Of a stretch of DNA of 7,046 nucleotides, positions 1 to 4,922 are shown piece by piece. Under the pieces are notes generated by a model. The model was not told the DNA's origin. It did no database searches and saw only the letters and a program-made list of their open reading frames with translations. The DNA comes from an uncultured Streptomyces sp. (lineage in GTDB: Bacteria > Actinomycetota > Actinomycetes > Streptomycetales > Streptomycetaceae), in the NCBI GenBank assembly GCA_946480485.1, contig CAMLJW010000282.1, forward strand, positions 1-7,046. The letters run 5' to 3'. The first letter of the stretch is position 1. Each line of letters starts with the position of its first letter. The position numbers and the translations under genes are program-made.

Positions 1-55
1 GCGTGTGGCCGGAGCCGCTGCCGTCGTCGCGCCACTGCCGGCTGGTGCCGCTCAC
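1..55 (-). CDS. Start of a third gene in the minus-strand operon (partial)
   Basis: Only the first 18 codons are inside the window; the gene runs off the left edge. A GTG at 55-53 overlaps the TGA (54-52) of the preceding gene by four bases (GTGA), and a purine-rich GAGGAA stretch lies just upstream on the minus strand as a possible ribosome binding site. The encoded start is MSGTSRQWRDDGSGSGHT, polar and with no recognisable motif. The main support is that the same GTGA overlap joins the two genes before it, which points to a translationally coupled operon. No function can be given from 18 residues. Confidence 0.45.
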   Translation of the reverse strand, partial: MSGTSRQWRDDGSGSGHT

Positions 56-552
56 ACTGTTTCCTCTTCGGCGGTCAGGTGGCCGCCGACCGCCACCAGT
101 TGCGCGACGGCGTACGGCCCGCACAGCTCGGCAGCCGAGAACATCGGCACCGACCAGTAAGGCGACCAGGCGTGGTGTTTCGGGTTCACCGCGTCCAGGC
201 GGGGTACGCCGAGGTAGGTTCCGTGTCCCAAGCATTCCGCTCGCGGGTCGCGCCACCTTCCGGCGGTGCCGGCGGGCACGAGGGCGTAGTAGCGGCATCC
301 GCGTGGGTCGCGGATGACCGGGCCTTCGAAGAGGGCCTCGGCGAGGAACTCGTCCACCACTGTTGGATCCTCGCTGCCTGCGGCAGCGTGTACCAGGTGT
401 CCTGGGATGCGGACGGCGGAGAACAGGGTTCCCAGGGGCAGTAGTACGAGACCGCCGTCTGAGAGCCATTCCTGTAGGGCTTGGTTGGGTTCGGGGTGCG
501 CGGACAGGAGCCAGTGGGCTGCTGCGAGTTCCCGGTACTCGGTCGTCGTCAC
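52..552 (-). CDS. Conserved-type actinobacterial hypothetical protein, 166 aa
   Basis: A 166-aa protein with no signal peptide or membrane segment, so probably cytoplasmic. It starts at GTG 552-550, preceded on the minus strand by GGGAGA six bases upstream, and the GTG overlaps the stop of the 86-aa gene (GTGA), suggesting coupled translation. Visible segments are a hydrophobic strand with GGLVLLPLGTLFSAVRIPG (about residues 33-51), a GPVIRDPRGCRYYALVP segment (77-93), YLGVPRLD (113-120) and PYWSVPM (131-137). The pattern of a glycine-rich strand, then 'F.AVR.P', then 'YYALVP' recalls a family common in Streptomyces, and distantly the N-terminal half of actinobacterial bifunctional primase/polymerase-like proteins. 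That resemblance is from memory and weak: I see no clear acidic catalytic motif. Function unknown. It is the second gene of the operon downstream of the regulator. Confidence 0.85.
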   Translation of the reverse strand: MTTTEYRELAAAHWLLSAHPEPNQALQEWLSDGGLVLLPLGTLFSAVRIPGHLVHAAAGSEDPTVVDEFLAEALFEGPVIRDPRGCRYYALVPAGTAGRWRDPRAECLGHGTYLGVPRLDAVNPKHHAWSPYWSVPMFSAAELCGPYAVAQLVAVGGHLTAEEETV

Positions 553-809
553 TGGTTCTCCCTTGAGGGGGTGGCCAGGGTGCGGGTGCGTTCGTCCTCA
601 GGGAGCACGTAGGCGCGGACGAGGGCGCCGCCGATGATGGGCTCTGCTCTGAGGGTTTGCTGTCTCGGGGGTGGCCACATGTGTGGGGCGCGGCGGTGGC
701 GGGCGGTGGCGAGGATTTCAGCCCATTTTTGGGCGGTCGGCCGGGTGCCAGCCAGCGCCCGAGGATGGGGCGACTCCTTCAGAGTCTGCCGCTGGTTCCG
801 TTGCCTCAT
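549..809 (-). CDS. Small basic hypothetical protein, 86 aa, first gene of the operon
   Basis: The chosen start is the ATG at 809-807, because GGAGGG lies six bases upstream on the minus strand. An in-frame GTG at 884 would add 25 residues but has no such site and falls inside the inverted repeat at 879-905. The product is rich in Arg, Pro and Gln at its N-terminus and ends in a charged tail (EDERTRTLATPSRENQ). A segment AQKWAEILATARHRRA (about 26-41) could form an amphipathic helix, and EPIIGGALVRAYVLP (56-70) is the only hydrophobic stretch. No family is recognised. Its stop overlaps the GTG start of the 166-aa gene by four bases. It lies about 100 bp downstream of the regulator gene on the same strand, behind a likely operator. 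Confidence 0.65.
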   Translation of the reverse strand: MRQRNQRQTLKESPHPRALAGTRPTAQKWAEILATARHRRAPHMWPPPRQQTLRAEPIIGGALVRAYVLPEDERTRTLATPSRENQ

Positions 810-878
810 CTGTCGCCCTCCACGGTCCCGGTGATCTGTCTCACACACGGGACCGTACGGGCGAGGCGTAGGCCGAAC

Positions 879-905
879 GCTCACAGTTTTGTGAGCACTG
901 TGAGC
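879..905. promoter_or_regulatory. Inverted-repeat cluster, probable operator before the 86-aa gene
   Basis: Two nested inverted repeats share one arm. GCTCACAG (879-886) pairs with CTGTGAGC (898-905) around an 11-nt spacer, and CTCACA (880-885) pairs with TGTGAG (890-895) around GTTT. TGTGAG therefore occurs twice in the same orientation (890-895 and 899-904). The cluster lies between the regulator stop (912) and the 86-aa gene start (809), where the operon promoter should be. Inference: it is a binding site for a dimeric regulator, most simply the adjacent XRE-type protein. It lacks a T tract and the arms are interleaved, so an operator seems likelier than a terminator for the regulator gene, though the two roles are not exclusive. 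Confidence 0.55.
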
Positions 906-911
906 GTCCCC

Positions 912-2096
912 TTACAAGCCAACCCAGGACGCCAGGTAGTTCAACGTGTCCGGCGTCCTACGCGACACATGTACGAGCCCCCGGATCGTCTCCCGAACAC
1001 CCTCGTGGTATCGCGCCTGCTCCGGCGCCACCCGCCGCGCCTCCAAGAGATGATCAAGCGCTGACTGCGTGTGCCCTGTCTCCATCTCTGCACGCGCCCA
1101 GTCGATTAAGAAACCGGCACGCCGAGACGTGGCCAACGATGCCGGTACCCGCATCTTCCGGGCCTGCTTCAGCGCCTTGTCGTACTCGCCCATCTTCATC
1201 GTCGCTGACATATGGTGCAGCGACACATTCGTGGGCCCGAAGGACAGCCAATGCACCTGCGAGGCGTCCCGCGTACCCCTCGCGATCGCGCGAGCCTCTG
1301 CGATATGCCGGTTCACCGCAGCCTCGTCACCAGCGCGACCGCAGATCACCGCTCCACCGAGATGAAGCTGACCAGCGACGATGAGGGCGTCACCGCTTCT
1401 CTCAGCGTGACCGATCATGCCGTGACCAGAGGCGATGAGTCGCTGCCCGATCGTGTGCTCGCCATCCCGGTAGTAGACGAGCGCCCGCTTGTACTGGCGG
1501 ATCGCGGCAAGGCACGGATCGGACGCCCGCTCCGCTGCCCACGCCATACGGTCCAGAGCGGTCGAGGAGAGGTCGCTGTGCCCGAGTTTGAGGGTGATGT
1601 CGTGCGCAGTGCGGTACGTCGAGGCGAGCGCCTGCCACACCTCAGTGGACGGCGACTCCCAAGCGGTGTGAGTGAGTTCAGCGATCGCGCCGGGCAGCGC
1701 TCGGGCGGCGTTCCGCAGATGGGTGGCGCGGACCTCGGCGCAGAGCCGGTCGGCCTCCGCGATTAGGGCAGCCGCTGGCCGTACACCCAGATCGGGATTG
1801 GCGCCGAGGTCGTAGAGGTCGAGTGCTTCGCGGATCGGGCGCACGAGTTCGGCGACGCGATCGCGTTGGAGTTCGGTCACGCAGGGCTGTTCAGTGAGGA
1901 TGGCGACGTCCACGTTCAGCGCGTGTGCGACTGCGGCAACGAAGACGTCGGTGGCCGGGCGGGCGCCGCATTCGACCTGGTTGAGGAGACTGTAGGAGTA
2001 GGGGATTCGGTCGGCGAGCTGGCGTTGGGTGAGCCTGGCCAGTCTCCGCTGTTCCTTGATTCGGGTACCCGTGTGGTCGTCGGTGGGTGCGGGCAT
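912..2096 (-). CDS. XRE-family transcriptional regulator with TPR-like C-terminal region, 394 aa
   Basis: The N-terminal domain (about residues 10-68) is a Cro/C1-type helix-turn-helix: RIKEQRRLARLTQRQLADRI, then SYSLLNQVECGARPATD and VAAVAHALNV, the usual layout of an XRE DNA-binding domain. The remainder (about 80-390) is helical with Ala-rich repeated segments such as WQALASTYRTAHDITLKLG, DRMAWAAERASDP, GEYDKALKQARKMRV and QSALDHLLEARRVAP. These resemble tetratricopeptide units, which in such regulators often sense a ligand or partner protein. The ATG at 2096 is preferred because GGAG lies eight bases upstream on the minus strand and the HTH begins right after it. The frame stays open further upstream only as an antisense shadow of the flavoprotein gene. 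It is divergent from the flavoprotein and upstream of the 86/166-aa operon, so it is the natural regulator of both. The family is clear; ligand and targets are unknown. Confidence 0.92.
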   Translation of the reverse strand: MPAPTDDHTGTRIKEQRRLARLTQRQLADRIPYSYSLLNQVECGARPATDVFVAAVAHALNVDVAILTEQPCVTELQRDRVAELVRPIREALDLYDLGANPDLGVRPAAALIAEADRLCAEVRATHLRNAARALPGAIAELTHTAWESPSTEVWQALASTYRTAHDITLKLGHSDLSSTALDRMAWAAERASDPCLAAIRQYKRALVYYRDGEHTIGQRLIASGHGMIGHAERSGDALIVAGQLHLGGAVICGRAGDEAAVNRHIAEARAIARGTRDASQVHWLSFGPTNVSLHHMSATMKMGEYDKALKQARKMRVPASLATSRRAGFLIDWARAEMETGHTQSALDHLLEARRVAPEQARYHEGVRETIRGLVHVSRRTPDTLNYLASWVGL

Positions 2097-2104
2097 ACTG
2101 GTCT

Positions 2105-2130
2105 CCGTTCTAGGCAGCCACTTGGAACGG
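2105..2130. promoter_or_regulatory. Inverted repeat in the regulator/flavoprotein divergent region
   Basis: CCGTTC (2105-2110) and GAACGG (2125-2130) form a 6-bp inverted repeat with a 14-nt spacer, so arm centres are 20 bp apart, about two helical turns. A further related GTTCCG lies at 2157-2162. The repeat sits just upstream of the regulator start (2096) and would overlap its promoter, which suits autoregulation. This is inference; a 6-bp repeat can occur by chance in GC-rich DNA. Confidence 0.35.
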
Positions 2131-2213
2131 TACTCGCGCCCCGTGCGCGGGTCAGTGTTCCGCCCTCGACTCCACCCAGAGCGGGGGCGGTTGCGTGTGA
2201 TCGGATGGACTGC

Positions 2214-2759
2214 ATGACTTCTCGTGTGCTGTACCTGTTCGGGTCCGCCGCCCCGCCCGTCTTGGATGTCGACAACGTGATCCGGGATGCCCAGGCCAGC
2301 GGCTGGGATGTGTGCCTCGGGCTGACCCCGACTGCCGCGCGCTGGCTGGCCGACCGGCTGCCGGAGTTGGAGCGGTTGACCGGGCGTCCGGTACGCAGCG
2401 AGTACAAACTCCCTGGGCAGCCGGACGTGTGGCCGAAGGCGGACGTCATCGTCGTCGCGCCAGCCACCTTCAACACGGTGAATGCGTGGGCGCTCGGCCT
2501 CACTCACGACTTCGTGGTGGGGGTCGTCGCGGAAGGGATCGGTAAGGGCATCCCGATGGTGGTGATGCCGTGCGTGAACGCGGCGTACGTGCAGCATCGG
2601 CAGTTCGAGTGGAGCGTCGCCGAGCTGCGGGAGATGGGTGTGGAAGTGCTGTATGGGGAGGGCGGGTTCGTGCCGAACCAGCCGGGCCAGGGGCAGCCGA
2701 AGGAGTATCCGTGGCATCTGGCGTTGGACGCGGCCGAGCGGGCTCTGACGAGGCCGTAA
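2214..2759 (+). CDS. Flavoprotein of the HFCD / phosphopantothenoylcysteine decarboxylase-like fold, 181 aa
   Basis: A small cytoplasmic flavoprotein. The N-terminal strand and loop RVLYLFGSAAPPV (4-16) matches the FMN-binding start of the family. ADVIVVAPATFNTVNAWALG (76-95) contains PATFNT, the equivalent of the family PASANT motif that contacts FMN. PMVVMPCVN (114-122) keeps the Asn of the substrate-clamping 'PxMN' motif. Family members decarboxylate a C-terminal or pantothenoyl cysteine. By my alignment to E. coli Dfp, the catalytic His (GHIELAKWAD) falls near Gln69 here (PGQPDVWPKAD) and no reductive Cys is seen near the C-terminus, so decarboxylase activity is doubtful. The start at ATG 2214 follows GGATGGA; ATG 2205 would add three residues. 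It is divergent from the XRE regulator and followed by a 61-aa gene. The fold is fairly certain, the reaction unknown. Confidence 0.85.
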   Translation: MTSRVLYLFGSAAPPVLDVDNVIRDAQASGWDVCLGLTPTAARWLADRLPELERLTGRPVRSEYKLPGQPDVWPKADVIVVAPATFNTVNAWALGLTHDFVVGVVAEGIGKGIPMVVMPCVNAAYVQHRQFEWSVAELREMGVEVLYGEGGFVPNQPGQGQPKEYPWHLALDAAERALTRP

Positions 2760-2784
2760 CCGGGACGAGTGATTGTCGGTCCGG

Positions 2785-2851
2785 GCAAGCTGAGACAGCA
2801 ACAGGTGATCCGCACGGGCGCGCCTGGCCGCCTCGCTTGCAAGCTGAGCTT
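2785..2851. repeat. Direct repeats and palindromes upstream of the 61-aa gene
   Basis: GCAAGCTGAG occurs at 2785-2794 and again at 2839-2848, 54 bp apart. The second copy is embedded in two overlapping palindromes, GCTTGCAAGC (2835-2844) and AAGCTGAGCTT (2841-2851). These end about 25 bp upstream of the likely -10 box of the next gene, where a regulator would act. Inference only; no matching regulon is known to me. Confidence 0.35.
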
Positions 2852-2875
2852 GGGTGGAGTGTCAGCGCGTGCCCG

Positions 2876-2881
2876 TAGGCT
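2876..2881 (+). promoter_or_regulatory. Probable -10 box for a leaderless transcript of the 61-aa gene
   Basis: TAGGCT fits TANNNT and lies seven bases before the ATG at 2889, the spacing expected when transcription starts at the start codon. No good ribosome binding site is seen before this ATG, which supports a leaderless reading. A TTGGGT at 2850-2855 is a possible -35 but the 20-nt spacer is long. Confidence 0.5.
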
Positions 2882-2888
2882 TGTCCGC

Positions 2889-3074
2889 ATGTCCCCCGAT
2901 CTGTGCCGCCCTGGTTCCGTACGGTCTGCTGCCCAACTGAACGAGCGGATACGCGCCCTGTGGCAGCACACCGGCGGGCGTCTCACGACGGCGGAGGAAC
3001 GGCGGGAGTACGAACTCCTCGTCGTCGAGTGGGCGGCCGCCGTACGAGCCGAGGTCGCAACCGAGGCGGCATGA
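2889..3074 (+). CDS. Small acidic helical hypothetical protein, 61 aa
   Basis: The product has a predicted two-helix core, SAAQLNERIRALWQHTGGR (about 13-31) and TTAEERREYELLVVEWAAAVRAEV (33-56), with alternating charge and hydrophobic residues that suggest a small helical hairpin or dimer. There is no signal or membrane segment and only one Cys (residue 6). The start at ATG 2889 is chosen because a TANNNT -10 box lies seven bases upstream; the open frame extends further back to 2769 without a good start signal. I recall similar short proteins beside flavoprotein/XRE pairs in Streptomyces, but the family has no function I know. It follows the flavoprotein gene by 129 bp with its own likely promoter, and ends just before a strong hairpin. 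Confidence 0.7.
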   Translation: MSPDLCRPGSVRSAAQLNERIRALWQHTGGRLTTAEERREYELLVVEWAAAVRAEVATEAA

Positions 3075-3082
3075 CGAAGACG

Positions 3083-3110
3083 CTCCTCCCGGCCCGAAGG
3101 CCGAGAGGAG
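3083..3110 (+). terminator. Hairpin terminator after the flavoprotein/61-aa unit
   Basis: A 12-bp stem with a single C-A mismatch closes on a CGAA tetraloop: CTCCTCCCGGCC (3083-3094) pairs with GGCCGAGAGGAG (3099-3110). It begins nine bases after the stop of the 61-aa gene. There is no U tract, which is common for actinomycete terminators. It marks the end of the left-hand module. Confidence 0.75.
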
Positions 3111-3145
3111 CACACACTCGATCGATCTCGACGGCATGAGCCACT

Positions 3146-3169
3146 CAGCGTCAGATGTACCTGACGCTG
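3146..3169. repeat. Perfect 9-bp inverted repeat
   Basis: CAGCGTCAG (3146-3154) and CTGACGCTG (3161-3169) flank a six-base loop. It could be a second, back-up terminator for the module on the left or an operator. It also contains the ATG of the doubtful 58-aa ORF at its centre. Confidence 0.6.
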
Positions 3170-3331
3170 GGCGACTTGGACGAGCGCTTCTCCCGCGCTT
3201 CATTGGCGCTGTACGTACGTTTACCGGCCTCTCGCCACAGTTGCATCAACCGCTCCGCCCGGAAGAACGAGCCAGGAGGAGAAGGCTGCGGCCGTCTGTC
3301 GCAGCCCTCCCTTCCGCCTCCGCATGACTGA
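3155..3331 (+). CDS. Doubtful 58-aa ORF or gene remnant
   Basis: The ORF runs from ATG 3155 to TGA 3329-3331. The first half (MYLTLGDLDERFSRASLALY) has mostly G or C at third positions and looks protein-like; the second half loses that bias and turns Pro/Gly-rich, as if coding similarity stops. It contains one TTA codon (3221-3223 region), rare in Streptomyces and tied there to bldA control. The start lies in the loop of an inverted repeat and has no ribosome binding site, which argues against a real gene. It may be a decayed gene fragment. Otherwise the 3111-3385 stretch shows only the two inverted repeats listed. Confidence 0.18.
   Translation: MYLTLGDLDERFSRASLALYVRLPASRHSCINRSARKNEPGGEGCGRLSQPSLPPPHD
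3275..3315. terminator. Long imperfect hairpin upstream of the carbonic anhydrase gene
   Basis: A 16-bp stem (3275-3290 with 3300-3315) has one G-T wobble and two A-C mismatches, a perfect 7-bp GGCTGCG/CGCAGCC core and a nine-base loop. It lies about 70 bp before the carbonic anhydrase start, so it may insulate that gene from transcription coming from the left. No U tract is present. Confidence 0.5.
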
Positions 3332-3385
3332 CGGCCTCAGTTCCTCAGGGCGAAGTCGGGTATGAGACTGGAAGGGGAGAGAATC

Positions 3386-4180
3386 ATGGGTAATGCTGTG
3401 CGACCGCAGCGCAGGGCCATTCTCACCGGAGGGCTGGCGGCGACCGCGGCCCTGCTCACCGGCTGTTCGTCGAAGGCGGACAGCGTGGGGGCGGAGAAGA
3501 CGGTGGCCGCGCGGGCGGAGAAGACGGTGGCCGCGGGGGCGGCGAAGTCCCCTTCGCCAACCGCGGGCGAGCGCCCGGACTCGCCCTGGAGGGCCTTCGC
3601 AAGGCTGATGGATGGCAACAAGCGCTGGGTGGACGGCGAGCTGCAGCATCCCGACCGGGATCTGCGCCGCCGCGATCTCGTCGCCGAGGAGCAGGATCCC
3701 TACGGTGTGATCCTCTCGTGCATCGACTCCCGGGTGCCGCCGGAGCTGCTCTTCGATACCGGGCTCGGCGACCTGTTCGTGATGCGCACCGGTGGGCAGG
3801 TCGTCTCACCGGTGGTCGTCGGCTCCGTGGAGTACGGACCCTTGACCTCGGGAACCCCGCTGATCGTGGTGCTCGGGCACCAGCGCTGCGGCGCGGTCAA
3901 GGCGGCGCACAAGGCACTGAAGGACGGCAAGCCTCTGCCGGGCAACCTGCAGTCGATCGCCGAAGCGCTGCGGCCGGCGTACGAGGTGATCTCCAAGGAA
4001 AAGCACACTGATCCGGTAGACGCCATGATCCGCGTCCACATCAAGCAGACCTCCGCCGATCTGCGGTCCAACCATGACCTCGCCCCGCTCGTGAAGAAGG
4101 GCGAACTGGCCGTCATCAGCGCCTACTACTCGCTCGACACCGGCCAGGTGGAAGTCCTCACCGGCGCGCCTTCCGCCTGA
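3386..4180 (+). CDS. Beta-class carbonic anhydrase, probable Tat-exported lipoprotein, 264 aa
   Basis: It should interconvert CO2 and bicarbonate at the outer face of the membrane. Zinc-site motifs of the beta class are complete: SCIDSR gives Cys112, Asp114 and Arg116, and GHQRCGA gives His165 and Cys168. The N-terminus has a twin-arginine-like motif (QRRAIL, 8-13), a hydrophobic stretch (14-25) and a lipobox LLTGC with Cys27 as the predicted lipid-modified residue. The linker (about 31-66) carries a duplicated AEKTVAA unit and a Pro/Ser-rich run typical of surface tethers. The start at ATG 3386 follows a GGGGAGAG ribosome binding site; the in-frame ATG at 3362 has none and would push charged residues before the signal. 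Most bacterial beta enzymes are cytoplasmic and about 200-230 aa, so the extra N-terminus is the notable part. It appears monocistronic. Confidence 0.95.
   Translation: MGNAVRPQRRAILTGGLAATAALLTGCSSKADSVGAEKTVAARAEKTVAAGAAKSPSPTAGERPDSPWRAFARLMDGNKRWVDGELQHPDRDLRRRDLVAEEQDPYGVILSCIDSRVPPELLFDTGLGDLFVMRTGGQVVSPVVVGSVEYGPLTSGTPLIVVLGHQRCGAVKAAHKALKDGKPLPGNLQSIAEALRPAYEVISKEKHTDPVDAMIRVHIKQTSADLRSNHDLAPLVKKGELAVISAYYSLDTGQVEVLTGAPSA
3491..3535 (+). repeat. In-gene tandem duplication in the carbonic anhydrase linker
   Basis: A 21-bp segment (3491-3511) is repeated exactly at 3515-3535, a 24-bp period that keeps the reading frame and encodes AEKTVAA twice. It lies in the low-complexity linker between the lipobox and the enzyme domain, so copy number could vary between strains without harming catalysis. 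Confidence 0.85.
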
Positions 4181-4265
4181 CCGCGGCGCCTTTGAAGCCG
4201 ACGAGCCGGCCGGGGAAAGACGCTCAGGTCTCGGCCTGGGGGGGGAGGCGGGGCCGGCGTCGTCC

Positions 4266-4418
4266 CTGGCGACGGCCGCGGCCCGGCTGGCCCCGGCGGT
4301 CGGTGAGATCGTCCGCGACCTCTACCTCGAACGCACCCCCTTCGTCGACATCACCCCGCTCAGCGCCGACCGCTTCCGAGCAGGCGCCGAGGTCCGCCCC
4401 GAAGCCCACGTGGCGTGA
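4266..4418 (+). pseudogene. C-terminal remnant of an FAD-dependent oxidoreductase (sarcosine/D-amino acid oxidase type)
   Basis: One frame ending at TGA 4416-4418 reads LAPAVGEIVRDLYL, then RTPFVDITPLSADRF and RPEAHVA before the stop. This matches my memory of the C-terminal tail of DAO/SoxB-like FAD oxidoreductases, where a helix is followed by '(D/T)F.DI.PLS..RF' near the end. Codon bias is strongly coding in this segment. Upstream (4181-4265) the frame continues open but turns Gly/Arg-rich with no FAD-binding motif and no plausible start, and the family is normally about 350-450 aa. I therefore read it as the surviving tail of a deleted gene. Recognition rests on a short motif, so it is moderately sure. 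Confidence 0.6.
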
Positions 4419-4461
4419 ACATCCTCGGCACCGTTTACAGTGAGCAGATCTTGTGACACCC

Positions 4462-4481
4462 CGCGCCCCCATGGGGGCGCG
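4462..4481. terminator. Perfect 20-bp palindrome upstream of the PH-domain gene
   Basis: CGCGCCCCC and GGGGGCGCG flank a central AT, giving a perfect palindrome and a very stable 8-9-bp GC stem. It lies 44 bp after the oxidoreductase remnant and 32 bp before the PH-domain gene start. It could be the terminator of the lost oxidoreductase gene, or, if the PH-domain promoter lies upstream of it, an attenuating leader hairpin. Confidence 0.55.
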
Positions 4482-4513
4482 TCCGAACGTCACCTGTCCA
4501 AGGGGGGCTTTCC

Positions 4514-4879
4514 ATGGCGCTGTTCGGAAACGCGCACACCGTCGATCCGGCGAACGCTCAGCGCGACTACGCGCGGTTGTTGGGGCAGGGCGAGCAGGTG
4601 CATGCCGCGTACCTGCTGATACGCGACACCATCCTCTTCACCGACCGCCGGCTCGTGCTCGTCGACAAGCAGGGGATCACCGGCAAGAAGGTTGAGTACC
4701 ACTCCGTCCCGTACCGGAGCATCACGCACTTCGCGGTGGAGACCGCCGGCACGTTCGACCTCGACGCCGAGCTCAAGATCTGGATCTCGGGGACGCCCAC
4801 GCCGATCGAGAAGACGTTCACCAAGGGCGTGGACATCTACGAGGTCCAGGCGATCCTTACGCAGTTCGTGGCGCGCTAG
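4514..4879 (+). CDS. Bacterial PH-domain protein (bPH_1 / DUF1696 type), 121 aa
   Basis: The whole protein is one bacterial pleckstrin-homology-like domain. Hallmark segments are AAYLLIRDTILFTDRRLVLVDKQGITGKK read as two strands (about 31-59), YHSVPYRSI (62-70), THFAVETAG (71-79), DLDAELKIWISG (82-93) and a C-terminal helix VDIYEVQAILTQFV (106-119). The length matches the family. There is no signal or membrane segment, so it is probably cytoplasmic; the family lacks a firmly established function and is thought to assemble into ring-like oligomers in structures of related proteins. The start at ATG 4514 has a GGGGGG run about eight bases upstream. It is a single-gene unit bounded by the palindrome before it and a strong terminator after it. 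Confidence 0.92.
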   Translation: MALFGNAHTVDPANAQRDYARLLGQGEQVHAAYLLIRDTILFTDRRLVLVDKQGITGKKVEYHSVPYRSITHFAVETAGTFDLDAELKIWISGTPTPIEKTFTKGVDIYEVQAILTQFVAR

Positions 4880-4897
4880 GGAGTGTTTCGAAGTAGC

Positions 4898-4922
4898 GCC
4901 GTCCGCCCTTCGGGCGGACGGC
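4898..4922 (+). terminator. Strong hairpin terminator after the PH-domain gene
   Basis: GCCGTCCGCCC (4898-4908) and GGGCGGACGGC (4912-4922) form a perfect 11-bp inverted repeat around TTC. It starts 18 bases after the PH-domain stop codon. The minus-strand lactonase gene ends at 5044, so the hairpin could also stop its transcripts about 120 bp beyond its stop. The rest of 4923-5043 shows no gene I can support. Confidence 0.85.

Noticed and set aside
879..905. CRP-type site
   Set aside because: The TGTGA and TCACA half-sites are in the opposite order and spacing from a CRP box (TCACA-N6-TGTGA outward rather than TGTGA-N6-TCACA).
2097..2801. Open minus-strand extension of the regulator frame to 629 codons
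   Set aside because: It runs antisense through the flavoprotein gene, is His/Arg/Pro-rich as expected of a GC-rich shadow, and the HTH plus ribosome binding site fix the start at 2096.
2214..3074. A peptide natural-product locus in which the flavoprotein decarboxylates the 61-aa protein
   Set aside because: Substrates of LanD-type enzymes need a C-terminal Cys; the 61-aa protein ends in EVATEAA, the 58-aa frame ends in PPHD, and the flavoprotein appears to lack the catalytic His.
3071..3139. 22-codon ORF overlapping the 61-aa stop by ATGA
   Set aside because: Most of it is the terminator hairpin; composition is not protein-like.
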